From Ignavibacteriaceae bacterium (GTDB lineage Bacteria > Bacteroidota > Ignavibacteria > Ignavibacteriales > Ignavibacteriaceae): 64,000 bases of DNA. A program made the position numbers and the translations under genes. The notes beneath the pieces are model-generated. The model was not told the origin of the DNA. It saw only the letters and a list, made by a program, of their open reading frames with translations, and ran no database searches. Location of the stretch: contig JACAFB010000010.1 of the NCBI GenBank assembly GCA_013388545.1, forward strand, positions 62,001 through 126,000, read 5' to 3'. Shown in pieces: positions 6,536-14,945 of the stretch (the stretch's first letter is position 1; each line of letters starts with the position of its first letter).

Positions 6536-9504
6536 TTCAATGCCCTCATTTTATTTGCGGCTTCAATCCCGAATAAATCGTTCCGGTGCTTTGCGATAAC
6601 TATTCTATACATTTCTTCGGCTTTGCGTTTGTCCTTAAGCTTTACATAACAATCTCCCCGCAGGATAAGAGAACGTGTAACCCATTCATCGTAAGCCGGA
6701 AAAACGACACTAACTTTTTCGAGCTCAACAAGAGCCTGGTTGATTTTATTTTGTTCAAACAAAGCAAATCCCAAATGGTAAAGAGCTTTTGCACCTATTT
6801 CATCTGTTCTTGACTCTGAAAGTTCTCTGAAGAATTTTTCAGCATTCGAATATCTTTTTGTAATTAAATCGATCAGTCCCAATTCAAAAATTGATTTGTC
6901 GGCAAATATTGTACCCGGGTGCTCGCCGGCAACTTCGCTGAATATTCCATAAGCTTCGCTAACGTTCCCATTATTTGATAAAGCTTCTCCTTTCATAAAT
7001 AGAATTTCAGCGATTTTTTTTGATTTCGGAAACTTACTTATTGCTTTGTTCAAAATATTAATGGCAGAGTTGAAATCATTTCTTGCTGAGTAGATATTAG
7101 CCAGTTCAATTACAGATGCCGCTGATAATTCATTTGCACTGTATTTTTCAAACACAAGGGTGAAATTATTGATCGCCTCATCAATCAAACCTGCGTTCTG
7201 TGAACTCTTTCCAATCCAATAATATGCATCGGGGATTAATTTGCTGCCGGGGAATTTCAAAATAAATTCTTTGTAACTAGAAATTGCTTTAGGGTAATCT
7301 TTCCCATTGTAATAAATATCTCCCTTCTTGAAATAAATCTGATCAGAAGAAGCCAGCTTTGGATTACGGTTAACAAACTCATCGATTGTTTTAATTGCAA
7401 GATCCTGTTTCCCCTGAACAACATAACTGTACTGAATTCCGTTTACAGCATCAAAAACATATTCGCTGCCAGGAAATCGGGTTAAAACACGCTGATAATT
7501 CGTAATTGCAGAATCATAAATCGCCATATTGAAATAAGCATCGCCAATCGAGTAATGAACAATAGGTGCGAGGTTTGATGACGGATACTTTACAAGCACT
7601 TCTTTATAACTGTTAATCGAAGCATCGAAATTGTTTTGCTGAAAATAAATCCATCCGACAGTGAATAATGCTTCATCAGAATATTCTGATGCAGGGAATT
7701 TTTGCTGGAGATTCCGGAATTCGTTTATTGCTTGAGATGAATTACCTGATTTGAAAAGTGCTTGTGCATACTGATAATAAACGTAAGGATTATCAATTGC
7801 ACTGCCTCCTGTTTGAAACAGTTCTTTATAAATCTTGCTTGATGCTTCATAGTTCTTGTTACCATAGTAGCTGTCTGCTAATCTTAATTTAGCATCAACT
7901 ACTTTAGAATCTTTGGGAAATTTTTTATTGAAATCTGAAAAGTAATATGAAGCGTTCTCATAGTCTGCGAGGTTGAAATATGAATATGCTTTCCCGTAGA
8001 GTGCAAGATTAGCTACAACGGGCGCATCGGTATTTACTTTACTATATTTTTCTATTGCTTCTCTATAGCTCCCTTTTGAGAAAAGTGCTTCACCAATAAA
8101 AAACTGTACTTTGTCTGCTTCGAATGAAGGATCATCTTCCTCAACATCTGAAAGATATTCAATTACTTTGTCTGGCTGGCCCAAAAAAGAATAGCTGATT
8201 CCGAGTCCCAGTTTTATTCGATTAAGATTCTCACTTTTATCAGTTAAAACATTTAATCCAGATTCAAAATAATTCTTAGCGGAAGAATACTGTTTCTTAT
8301 CTAAAGCAAGCTCCCCAAGCATTGTAAAAGATTTAATTCTTATAGTTGGATCAGAAGCAGATGTCGAGGTGATTAAATATCTTTCAGCAAGATCTGTTTT
8401 ATTATTGCTAAAATAAATTATTCCCAGATGGTAATTCGCAGCAGGCACTAAACTACTGTAAGGATATTTACTTAGAAATTCATTGTAGAGATTCAGTGCT
8501 TCAGTTTCCTGACCGGCATATCTTTTTGATTCAGCACGCCAGAAAGCTGATTTTTCAGAAATTGAATCTGCCCCTTCAACTAAAAAATTAAAAACTTTAA
8601 ATGCATCCTGATATTTTTTTTGCTGGAAATAGCTCCAGCCTAATCCATACTTGACATCTCTTATAATCTTACTTCCGGGATAAGTTTGAATTATTTCAAT
8701 GAATTTTTCCTCTGACTTATTGTATTCCTGTACACGGTAATGTGAATTTGCAAGCAAGTAAAGACACTCAGCGTGCATATCGGCTGAAAGATTTTTCAAA
8801 TTCGGATTACTTAATTCAAGAATTGCCGACTGGTAATCGTTGAGTTTAAAGTAACATAATCCTATTCTCATCTGCGCTTTTACAAGTAACGGGCTGCTCC
8901 GATGAAAAGATAAAAGCTGATCATAATACTTGACTGCATTTTTATAATCTCCCAATCGTTCATAAGTAGAAGCCAAAGTATATATTGATTGATCAATGAA
9001 CTTATTCTTTTTCTTGTCTGCAACAGCATTTTCAAGAAATGATATTGATTCATTATAATTACCTTCAGCGGTATAAGATTCGCCAATCCAGTATAATGCT
9101 GAGCCTGTAAATTCGCTCTCGGGATATTCATCAAGTAACTGTGAAAACTTTTTTCTGGATTGCTCAAATTTTTTCTCGTCAAAATATATCAGTCCAAGTT
9201 TATACAAAGATTTGCTTCTGAACGGAGACCATTGGTAATTATTCACCAGAAATTCAAATCCTTCAGAAGCATGCCTGACTTTTCCCAAATTAAGCAATGA
9301 CTCTGAAATATAATACCTGGTTGATGAATAGAGTTCATCGCTCAATTTGAAATTGGTTTCAAGTTTTTCAAATGTTTTAACTGCATCGGAATAACGAAAA
9401 TTATTGTAATAATGCATTGCTTCATTGAAAACATCCGCAGCATTTTGCGCATAAAGGCTTGTGATGAAAAAATACAAAAGAATAATTATGAAATACTTTT
9501 TCAT
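6532..9504 (-). CDS. Large periplasmic TPR-repeat protein
   Basis: 990 residues: a signal peptide (about 1-19, ending SLYAQ), then tandem tetratricopeptide repeats over nearly the whole length. The repeats have the periplasmic YbgF/BamD flavour, with recurring YPxS, YYxxGxxYF and A-x-Y-x-x-G motifs, for example YPESEFTGSALYWIGESY and FPKSKKIAEILFMKGEAL. TPR arrays are protein-protein scaffolds. It is the first gene of the envelope operon that continues through the barrel, HU-like/SPOR, ExbB, ExbD and TonB genes. It may play the scaffold role that YbgF plays for Tol-Pal, but this is inference from context. Confidence 0.8.
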   Translation of the reverse strand: MKKYFIIILLYFFITSLYAQNAADVFNEAMHYYNNFRYSDAVKTFEKLETNFKLSDELYSSTRYYISESLLNLGKVRHASEGFEFLVNNYQWSPFRSKSLYKLGLIYFDEKKFEQSRKKFSQLLDEYPESEFTGSALYWIGESYTAEGNYNESISFLENAVADKKKNKFIDQSIYTLASTYERLGDYKNAVKYYDQLLSFHRSSPLLVKAQMRIGLCYFKLNDYQSAILELSNPNLKNLSADMHAECLYLLANSHYRVQEYNKSEEKFIEIIQTYPGSKIIRDVKYGLGWSYFQQKKYQDAFKVFNFLVEGADSISEKSAFWRAESKRYAGQETEALNLYNEFLSKYPYSSLVPAANYHLGIIYFSNNKTDLAERYLITSTSASDPTIRIKSFTMLGELALDKKQYSSAKNYFESGLNVLTDKSENLNRIKLGLGISYSFLGQPDKVIEYLSDVEEDDPSFEADKVQFFIGEALFSKGSYREAIEKYSKVNTDAPVVANLALYGKAYSYFNLADYENASYYFSDFNKKFPKDSKVVDAKLRLADSYYGNKNYEASSKIYKELFQTGGSAIDNPYVYYQYAQALFKSGNSSQAINEFRNLQQKFPASEYSDEALFTVGWIYFQQNNFDASINSYKEVLVKYPSSNLAPIVHYSIGDAYFNMAIYDSAITNYQRVLTRFPGSEYVFDAVNGIQYSYVVQGKQDLAIKTIDEFVNRNPKLASSDQIYFKKGDIYYNGKDYPKAISSYKEFILKFPGSKLIPDAYYWIGKSSQNAGLIDEAINNFTLVFEKYSANELSAASVIELANIYSARNDFNSAINILNKAISKFPKSKKIAEILFMKGEALSNNGNVSEAYGIFSEVAGEHPGTIFADKSIFELGLIDLITKRYSNAEKFFRELSESRTDEIGAKALYHLGFALFEQNKINQALVELEKVSVVFPAYDEWVTRSLILRGDCYVKLKDKRKAEEMYRIVIAKHRNDLFGIEAANKMRALK

Positions 9505-9653
9505 TGAATCAGATCAGATGTGAATGAAAGTTTAAGAAATTTATTGAAGGAGAATTTGTTTCAGGGCAAGAATCATTTTTCATTACTTTTGAATGCACCT
9601 CTCAGTTTGGAAATAAAAGCTAAATTTAACTTTCAGCTTAATATCTAACGGTC

Positions 9654-9685
9654 CAAATATAAACCTCACTGTTTTATAATGTCAA
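9654..9685 (-). promoter_or_regulatory. Putative promoter of the TPR-barrel-TonB operon
   Basis: Read on the minus strand, TTGACA (9685-9680) is followed after 18 bases by TATATTTG (9661-9654). This satisfies both a sigma-70-like -35/-10 pair and the Bacteroidota -33 TTG / -7 TAnnTTTG pattern. Transcription would start near 9647, about 140 bases before the TPR gene. The call is by eye only. Confidence 0.45.
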
Positions 9686-9729
9686 GCCATTTAACCAAAT
9701 ATAGCCATTTACTTAAAGAAAAGTGTTAA

Positions 9730-10389
9730 ATGATTAAAACTTGTTTATATTTGACTGTGAAAAATTCATCAAATCCTAAAAAAACTTTATTGCAACTTGT
9801 GTTGCTTACAATTCTTTTTAATGCTTCGCCAGATTTTTCATTCGGCCAATCATTCTATCTGGGAATCGGAGGTGGAATTACAAAAATCACTAAACCGGAA
9901 AATCTAATTACGCAGATTTCAAAAGGTGGTGCCGGCTTTAAGAAAGATTACCATTTTGGGCTTAAAGGAAAATTTGGTGTTTCATCATTATCATTTAGCC
10001 CAATTGCATATGTAAATTATCACTCATTCAGCTCGGAAGAAAAAACTGATAATATCAGTGTCGAATCAATCTGGAATATACTTTCTTTTGGTGCCGGGCT
10101 TGAATATAATTTCCTCACCGGACCAATTACTCCATACTTAACTGCTGATTTATCCTACAATAATTTCGGTGAGTTAAAAATAACGAGGGATGGCTCAAGC
10201 TATGCAGAAGGACAGAAATCAAGATATGGAATGAGCGGAGGTGCCGGAATTGATTTGAAGTTTCTCTCACTTCTTAGCATTGATTTGGTAGCAAAATATA
10301 ATTTTTTCAATTTCTTCGGAAAGCATTCGGATGAAAAGAATCTTGAGGTTTTGACTTTTAGTGCTTATGTACTATTTAGTGCACTCTAG
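9730..10389 (+). CDS. Putative small outer-membrane beta-barrel protein
   Basis: 219 residues. A hydrophobic signal-like stretch lies at about residues 20-38 (LLQLVLLTILFNASPDFSFGQ), preceded by an unusually long N-terminus, so a later start such as the TTG of the LTVKNSS segment is possible. The mature part alternates Gly-rich and aromatic strands (FYLGIGGGITKI, GLEYNFLTGPITPYLTADL, GMSGGAGIDLKF), as in OmpX/OmpW-like eight-stranded barrels. It is divergent from the TPR operon. Its 3' end overlaps the convergent gene at 10386 by 4 bases. No specific function can be assigned. Confidence 0.6.
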   Translation: MIKTCLYLTVKNSSNPKKTLLQLVLLTILFNASPDFSFGQSFYLGIGGGITKITKPENLITQISKGGAGFKKDYHFGLKGKFGVSSLSFSPIAYVNYHSFSSEEKTDNISVESIWNILSFGAGLEYNFLTGPITPYLTADLSYNNFGELKITRDGSSYAEGQKSRYGMSGGAGIDLKFLSLLSIDLVAKYNFFNFFGKHSDEKNLEVLTFSAYVLFSAL

Positions 10390-11000
10390 GTCTCTTTAGA
10401 TTTTATTTTTAAGATTTTGTTTAATAATTTCAAACCAAACTCACTTCCGCTTTTATCAATTACTTTGAGATTATCAAATAAGTCATAAATGGTTTCCGGT
10501 TTAATCTTTAGACGAGCAGCGCCAAATAAATGAGAAATCAATTGCTCTTCATACTTCATTGATGCAAGAATAGATATGATACATAATTCCCGCTGCTTCA
10601 ATCCGAGTGACTTTCTGCTTAATACTTTTCCATAGCCTTCAGTAATTAACCAATCAGATAAATCAATTGAAAATGAGCTCACATTCTTGATGAGCTTTTC
10701 ATATCTGTCGCCATATATTCTTTTACAGGCAGCAGCGCCTTTGGTTTGTAATTCTTTAATTGAAAGTAAGGGCTTATTTCTTCCACGATAATCAAAAATT
10801 TTTCCGGCAATCTTTAATGAAATAAGAGCGGACGGGAATCCGGCAAAAAGATAGGTTTGCAGCAAAGTTTCATAAATTTTTACTGAAGATATTGAATTTT
10901 TAAGAGCATTTTCAATTAACAACTTTAATAGTTTTTCTTTTCTAAGAACAGATGCTGAAGAAATCAACGGAAGTAAAAACTGGTTATTATTTACTATCAT
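10386..11000 (-). CDS. Carboxymuconolactone decarboxylase-like protein
   Basis: 204 residues. The C-terminal two thirds match the gamma-carboxymuconolactone decarboxylase/AhpD fold. The recognisable run is DLSDWLITEGYGKVLSRKSL, then RELCIISILASMKYEEQL, then SHLFGAARLKIKPETIYD. The AhpD CxxC redox pair is absent, so it is unlikely to be a peroxidase-type AhpD. Many members of this fold have unknown substrates. The first roughly 70 residues form a helical extension. It lies between an outer-membrane protein gene and tRNA-Leu with no informative partner. Confidence 0.6.
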   Translation of the reverse strand: MIVNNNQFLLPLISSASVLRKEKLLKLLIENALKNSISSVKIYETLLQTYLFAGFPSALISLKIAGKIFDYRGRNKPLLSIKELQTKGAAACKRIYGDRYEKLIKNVSSFSIDLSDWLITEGYGKVLSRKSLGLKQRELCIISILASMKYEEQLISHLFGAARLKIKPETIYDLFDNLKVIDKSGSEFGLKLLNKILKIKSKET

Positions 11001-11083
11001 TAACGCGAACAGATAAGTGGCAAAAAGAATTTTATCAAGTGATTAATGTTTAAAGAATAGAAAGTAATTTCGGGTAGTACTTG

Positions 11084-11168
11084 TGCGGAAGGCGGGACTT
11101 GAACCCGCACGCCGGAACCGGCACTACCCCCTCAAAGTAGCGTGTATACCAATTTCACCACTTCCGCA
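11084..11168 (-). tRNA. tRNA-Leu (anticodon GAG)
   Basis: On the minus strand the 85 bases fold as a tRNA. The 7-bp acceptor stem is TGCGGAA/TTCCGCA, the anticodon stem CTACT/GGTAG encloses the loop TTGAGGG (anticodon GAG), the T arm is GCGGG-TTCAAGT-CCCGC, and there is a long variable arm (GCCGG/CCGGC) as in class II tRNAs. The 3' CCA is not encoded: the bases after the discriminator A are CAA. Confidence 0.95.
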
Positions 11169-11236
11169 AATAACGATGCCAAAAATATGCTTGTTGCAAC
11201 AGAAAATCAACAACCAAAATCTTTTAATAGATCACA

Positions 11237-11719
11237 CTAATCATCGTTTTTGAATTTGTTCCTCCCTTTAACAATCAAAGTGCGGATTTCGTCTCTGAAT
11301 TTCTTTTCAAATACAATCAACGTGGCGATTTGTTCAGTAGTTAGTATGTCATTCAAAGAATTAATAAATGAATCAATTTCCTCCGCTTTTCTTCTCTGAA
11401 GCCGGGTAAAATTTGATATTTCTGTTTTAATTTCATTTTCTTTTGACGTCTTATTTTTAATAAGAGCTTCAAGATTTCTAACTGATGCGTCAAGTTCATC
11501 TTCGATAGCCCTGACTCTATCCTGATGTTCATTCCTTCTGGCAAAAAACCTGATCGCCGTTTCTTCATTTAGATCCATTTCTTCCATAAGCTTGATTTTT
11601 TCAAGCTTATTCATCTTCTCTCTTACTTTCTTATCTTTCATTTTTTCAGGTTGTGAAAATAAAAATGAAGAAGAAAATATGAGTACCATTATGGTCAGGA
11701 AAATAAAACTGTTTTTCAT
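11237..11719 (-). CDS. Periplasmic Spy/CpxP-like helical protein
   Basis: 160 residues: a signal peptide (about 1-22, cleaved after LFSQ), then an almost entirely helical, charged protein with heptad character. The short motifs MDLNEETAIRFF and LTTEQIATLIVFEKKF match the paired LTxxQ-type pattern of Spy/CpxP/zinc-resistance proteins only loosely. Its position right after an ECF sigma factor and its anti-sigma factor, 3 bases from the latter, suggests an envelope-stress accessory or sensor protein. A general chaperone role would be by analogy with Spy and is inference. Confidence 0.6.
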   Translation of the reverse strand: MKNSFIFLTIMVLIFSSSFLFSQPEKMKDKKVREKMNKLEKIKLMEEMDLNEETAIRFFARRNEHQDRVRAIEDELDASVRNLEALIKNKTSKENEIKTEISNFTRLQRRKAEEIDSFINSLNDILTTEQIATLIVFEKKFRDEIRTLIVKGRNKFKNDD

Positions 11720-11722
11720 TTT

Positions 11723-12340
11723 TTACCTGTCAATTATATTTTTGTTTATCATAGTTGAATAGATCATTTCCATCTCTTGAGGATTTAATTCAGCATAAAG
11801 ATCATCGAGATCATTAATGCTAAGGCTAATTGCATTATCCGGAAAATCTGTAAGCCCATTCAATTCTTCAATTATCATTTCGTCAATAACCGAATCGCTT
11901 TTCTCAGGATTAATTTCTATTATTTCATCGGTTGTGAAGTTTTCTTTAATAACTTCACTCAGTTCTGTGCCTTGAATTTCCTCAATCTCTAACGAAATAA
12001 GCTTTTCAGTTTTTTCATTTTGAAATCGACTGTTGAAAACGAAAACAAGAACTGCTATAAGTAAGACAGCGATAGCCGAACTGTATTCAATAATGTATTT
12101 TTTCAGTGAAAAACTTTTTTGCGGCTTTAATTTATTTCTCAGCTGGTAAATCTGGTTTGAAAAATACCTTTCATCAAGTTCAGGATTTTTGATTGTTTTA
12201 AGAAAATTCAATTTACTTTTCAGCTGTTCATATTCGGATTTTAATTCTTCTGATGAATTCAATTCTTTTTCGAATTCATCTCTTTCATTAAAATCGAGAG
12301 AACCATCTAAATATTTAATAATTTGATCAGTTTTTTTCAT
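11723..12340 (-). CDS. Membrane anti-sigma factor
   Basis: 205 residues. The cytoplasmic N-terminal part starts IIKYLDGSLDFNERDEFEKE, which is typical of the zinc-less anti-sigma domains in this phylum, where a short helix repeats the L-x-G-x-L-x-x-x-E pattern. A single membrane helix lies at about residues 87-102, followed by an acidic periplasmic tail of about 100 residues. It overlaps the end of the upstream ECF sigma gene by 14 bases, so translation is probably coupled. It would hold the sigma factor at the membrane until an envelope signal arrives. Confidence 0.7.
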   Translation of the reverse strand: MKKTDQIIKYLDGSLDFNERDEFEKELNSSEELKSEYEQLKSKLNFLKTIKNPELDERYFSNQIYQLRNKLKPQKSFSLKKYIIEYSSAIAVLLIAVLVFVFNSRFQNEKTEKLISLEIEEIQGTELSEVIKENFTTDEIIEINPEKSDSVIDEMIIEELNGLTDFPDNAISLSINDLDDLYAELNPQEMEMIYSTMINKNIIDR

Positions 12341-12881
12341 TTTTCACCATCTCCGATAATTTTTTTACTGCATTAAAATAGTTTGCTTTCAGTCCACCAA
12401 CACTCTTCCCTAAAATTTTAGAAATCTCTTCATAAGTTAGTTCGTCATAGTGCCTCATTATAAAAACCTCTCTTTGCCTTGCAGGAATTTTCTGAAGAAG
12501 TTTTTCGATTGCAACCACTTGTTCTCTAACCTCCAGATCAATAATTATGTCATTGCCTGATTTTAACTCCTGTGCTTCATCATCATTGGTTGAGAAAAAA
12601 TTCCTAAGGCTTTTTCTTCTTAAAAAATTGATTGAACGTGTTGAAGTGATGCGGTATATCCATGTATAAAGCGAAGATTTGAATTTAAAGTCCCTGATTT
12701 TTTTATACATGGTTAAAAGAACCTCCTGCACTACTTCATCTGCATCGAGATGATTACCTGTCATCCTGCGTGCGTGCCAATAAATCTGTTTTTGATATTT
12801 AAGAACAATTTTATTAAATGAATTTTCATCACCTGCAAGGAAATCATTAATTAACTGAAAATCTTCTTTATTTGATGTCAT
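12327..12881 (-). CDS. ECF RNA polymerase sigma factor
   Basis: About 184 residues from the ATG at 12881; an upstream in-frame TTG at 12914 would add 11 residues, MKSKCQIAEIK, of unlikely use. Region 2 is visible (FNKIVLKYQKQIYWHARRMT, DADEVVQEVLLTMYKKI, FKFKSSLYTWIYRI). Region 4 has the usual helix-turn-helix (IPARQREVFIMRHYDELTYE, then EISKILGKSVGGLKANYFNA). It is followed by its probable anti-sigma factor and a Spy-like protein, and is divergent from a second Spy-like gene. This gives a compact stress regulon. Targets cannot be read from the sequence. Confidence 0.9.
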   Translation of the reverse strand: MTSNKEDFQLINDFLAGDENSFNKIVLKYQKQIYWHARRMTGNHLDADEVVQEVLLTMYKKIRDFKFKSSLYTWIYRITSTRSINFLRRKSLRNFFSTNDDEAQELKSGNDIIIDLEVREQVVAIEKLLQKIPARQREVFIMRHYDELTYEEISKILGKSVGGLKANYFNAVKKLSEMVKNEKN

Positions 12882-12942
12882 TTTTATCTCAGCTATTTGA
12901 CACTTGCTCTTCAAATATGGTTTAATGATCTCTTGTTTAAAC

Positions 12943-12973
12943 CAAAAATAGTTTTATAGTGTCAAACACACAA
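12943..12973 (-). promoter_or_regulatory. Putative promoter of the ECF sigma operon
   Basis: On the minus strand, TTG (12973-12971) is followed after 20 bases by TATTTTTG (12950-12943), fitting the Bacteroidota -33/-7 pattern. The spacer holds TTGACACTATAAAAC, nearly identical to the segment TTGACATTATAAAAC in the promoter at 9654-9685. A start near 12936 would leave about 55 bases before the ATG. Confidence 0.4.
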
Positions 12974-12999
12974 AAACAAAATCAAAGAAAGGATCAAAA

Positions 13000-13470
13000 A
13001 TGAAAAGTTCACTAAAAACAACCCTTACAGTTCTTTTAATTGTAATTCTTGCAGCACCGGCAGTAATATCACAGAAAAGAATGATGCTCAAAGAAAAAAT
13101 TCACGATCGATTAAATCTAACAGAAGAACAAAAAGATAAAATTGAAACTTTGAGAAATGAGCATCAAAAACTTATGATTGATCTTAAATCTGAACTGGAT
13201 AAACAAAAAATTGAAATGAGAGAACTTAAAGGTAAACACCCGGTTAACCGAAACGACGTTCTTAATAAAGTTTCTAAGATGAATGAAACACATCATAAAA
13301 TTGCCCTTGCAAGAGAAAATCATCTGATGGATATCTACGAATTACTTACCCCCGAGCAACAAAAGGAATGGGGAAAAATTCGTGAATTTAGAGAACATAG
13401 AGAACAATGGCGTGATATGAAAAACGGGAATAGAAAAGGCAGGTTCTTCAATCCCGAAGATGACAATTAA
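13000..13470 (+). CDS. Periplasmic Spy/CpxP-family protein (LTxxQ motifs)
   Basis: 156 residues: a signal peptide (about 1-24, ending PAVIS-Q), then a basic helical protein with two clear LTxxQ-type motifs. These are LNLTEEQKDKIETLRNEHQK near residue 40 and LLTPEQQKEWGKIREF near residue 120. This is the signature of Spy/CpxP periplasmic chaperone-like proteins. The ATG is preceded by AAAGGATC. It is divergently placed from the ECF sigma operon, which carries another helical periplasmic protein, so both may respond to the same envelope signal. It ends in its own terminator at 13493. Confidence 0.75.
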   Translation: MKSSLKTTLTVLLIVILAAPAVISQKRMMLKEKIHDRLNLTEEQKDKIETLRNEHQKLMIDLKSELDKQKIEMRELKGKHPVNRNDVLNKVSKMNETHHKIALARENHLMDIYELLTPEQQKEWGKIREFREHREQWRDMKNGNRKGRFFNPEDDN

Positions 13471-13492
13471 TATCTTATTTTATTGTTTTTTT

Positions 13493-13517
13493 AGCCGGCG
13501 TTAACAGCCGGCTTTTT
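13493..13517 (+). terminator. Rho-independent terminator of the Spy-like gene
   Basis: A perfect 7-bp stem AGCCGGC/GCCGGCT with a 7-base loop (GTTAACA), followed by a T run. It lies 22 bases after the stop at 13470. On the minus strand the hairpin is followed by A residues, so it works only for the plus strand. Confidence 0.85.
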
Positions 13518-14226
13518 AATTTGGATTTGTTGGTCTGACATCAACCTCGCTCATTAAAGCATTCGGGGGGAGTTTTACAATCGAAGACACAATCTCAGCA
13601 ATATCAGAGGGCTTCAATATTTTTTCAAGCTTTGGTTTAATGTCAGTAGTATTGAAGAACTCGGTGTCAACTGAACCAGGACAAACCACCGCAACCCTGA
13701 TGTTATATTCCCTTAATTCCAGCATTAAGGATTTAGTAAATCCCATCACTGCATGTTTTGCAGCGGAATACATTGTCCCCGTAACAAATGAATTTTTTCC
13801 TGCCAGTGAGGAAATATTTATAATTGAACCACTTCTTTTGCTTATCATACTATTGACCACGGCTTTCGTAAAATTGTAGATTCCATAAAGATTAGTGTCA
13901 ATTTGTTGCTTAAAATCTTTTAGTTCTGAATCAACAAATCGTTTGAATATCCCCATCCCGGCATTGTTGATAAGGTGATCCACTTTTCCATATTTATCCA
14001 AAATCTGTTTTACTGAGCGGTTAACAAACTCCTCGTCGGCAACATCTCCGGCAAAAAATTCAGACTCAACTTTGAACCTGCGAACTTCGTGGTATACAGT
14101 TTCTAACGCTTCTTCATCCCTTCCGAATAACATCACATCTTTGTGCTCAGAGGCGAATTTATTTGCAATTGCTCTGCCGATTCCCCTGCTTGCACCTGTC
14201 ACAATTACTAGTTCGGATGAATACAT
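13516..14226 (-). CDS. Short-chain dehydrogenase/reductase, possibly sepiapterin-reductase-like
   Basis: 236 residues of classical SDR type. The cofactor motif TGASRGIG lies near residue 10, NNAG near 88, the catalytic Ser is in INISSLAG, and Tyr/Lys are in YSAAKHA. An NADP preference is suggested by the Arg after the glycine motif. It is the last gene of a run with a PTPS-like enzyme, GTP cyclohydrolase I and another SDR, separated from the latter by 2 bases. That makes reduction of a pterin intermediate a reasonable role. SDRs are too uniform to fix the substrate from sequence alone. Confidence 0.8.
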   Translation of the reverse strand: MYSSELVIVTGASRGIGRAIANKFASEHKDVMLFGRDEEALETVYHEVRRFKVESEFFAGDVADEEFVNRSVKQILDKYGKVDHLINNAGMGIFKRFVDSELKDFKQQIDTNLYGIYNFTKAVVNSMISKRSGSIINISSLAGKNSFVTGTMYSAAKHAVMGFTKSLMLELREYNIRVAVVCPGSVDTEFFNTTDIKPKLEKILKPSDIAEIVSSIVKLPPNALMSEVDVRPTNPN

Positions 14227-14228
14227 AA

Positions 14229-14945
14229 TTAAATATCTCCCTCAATTGGCCTAATAATTATTTCTTCATTTACAATATTTTCTTTTTGCAGAAAAGCAGA
14301 AACGGTAATTCGGGCAACGTCCTCAGGATTCATCATTCTATCGCCATACTTCTTTCGAGCATCGGTATTCCAGATTGGAGTGTATGTTGCTCCAGGTGAA
14401 ATGTTGATGACTCTGATTTTATATTTTCTTACTTCTTCTCTCAAAACATCAGCATACGCTTTCAATCCGAGTTTCGAGGCAGAATAAGCGCTGCTATTTG
14501 TAAACACTTTGGTTGTAACCACTGATAAAATATTAATTATTGTACCTCCGCCGTTCTGAATCATGTGTGGCAAGACAGATTTAATAGCGTAAATAGAGCC
14601 TAAAAGATTTGTGTTTATTATATCGTTGATTTCATTTATTGAATTTGATTCAGCAGATTTAAAGGAAGTGATACCAGCATTGTTAATTAAACAATTTACC
14701 GGATGCTCAGCAGAGATTTTCTTAAATGTTTGCTCAACGTTTGCCGAAGAAGCAACATTGCAGGGAAAGATATGAACTTTCAATCCATCATCGCCGAGGT
14801 TTTGTTTTAATCTCTCGAGTTCGGTTACACGTCTGGCACTGATAAAAACCTGTGCACCTATTTTCGCGAACTCCTCTGCAACAGCTTTTCCAATCCCGGA
14901 ACTGGCACCTGTAACCCAGACGCCGGTATTCATTGTTTCATTCAT
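14229..14945 (-). CDS. Short-chain dehydrogenase/reductase, second copy in the pterin cluster
   Basis: 238 residues. [15 protein letters not shown] gives the nucleotide-binding motif, NNAGIT the structural motif, and YSASKLG the catalytic Tyr-Lys. It differs considerably from the SDR at 13516, so the pair is not a recent duplication. Its start overlaps the end of folE by 4 bases, tying it to pterin synthesis. One of the two SDRs could reduce 6-pyruvoyl-tetrahydropterin (sepiapterin reductase role) and the other recycle quinonoid dihydropterin. This split is a hypothesis. Confidence 0.8.
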   Translation of the reverse strand: MNETMNTGVWVTGASSGIGKAVAEEFAKIGAQVFISARRVTELERLKQNLGDDGLKVHIFPCNVASSANVEQTFKKISAEHPVNCLINNAGITSFKSAESNSINEINDIINTNLLGSIYAIKSVLPHMIQNGGGTIINILSVVTTKVFTNSSAYSASKLGLKAYADVLREEVRKYKIRVINISPGATYTPIWNTDARKKYGDRMMNPEDVARITVSAFLQKENIVNEEIIIRPIEGDI

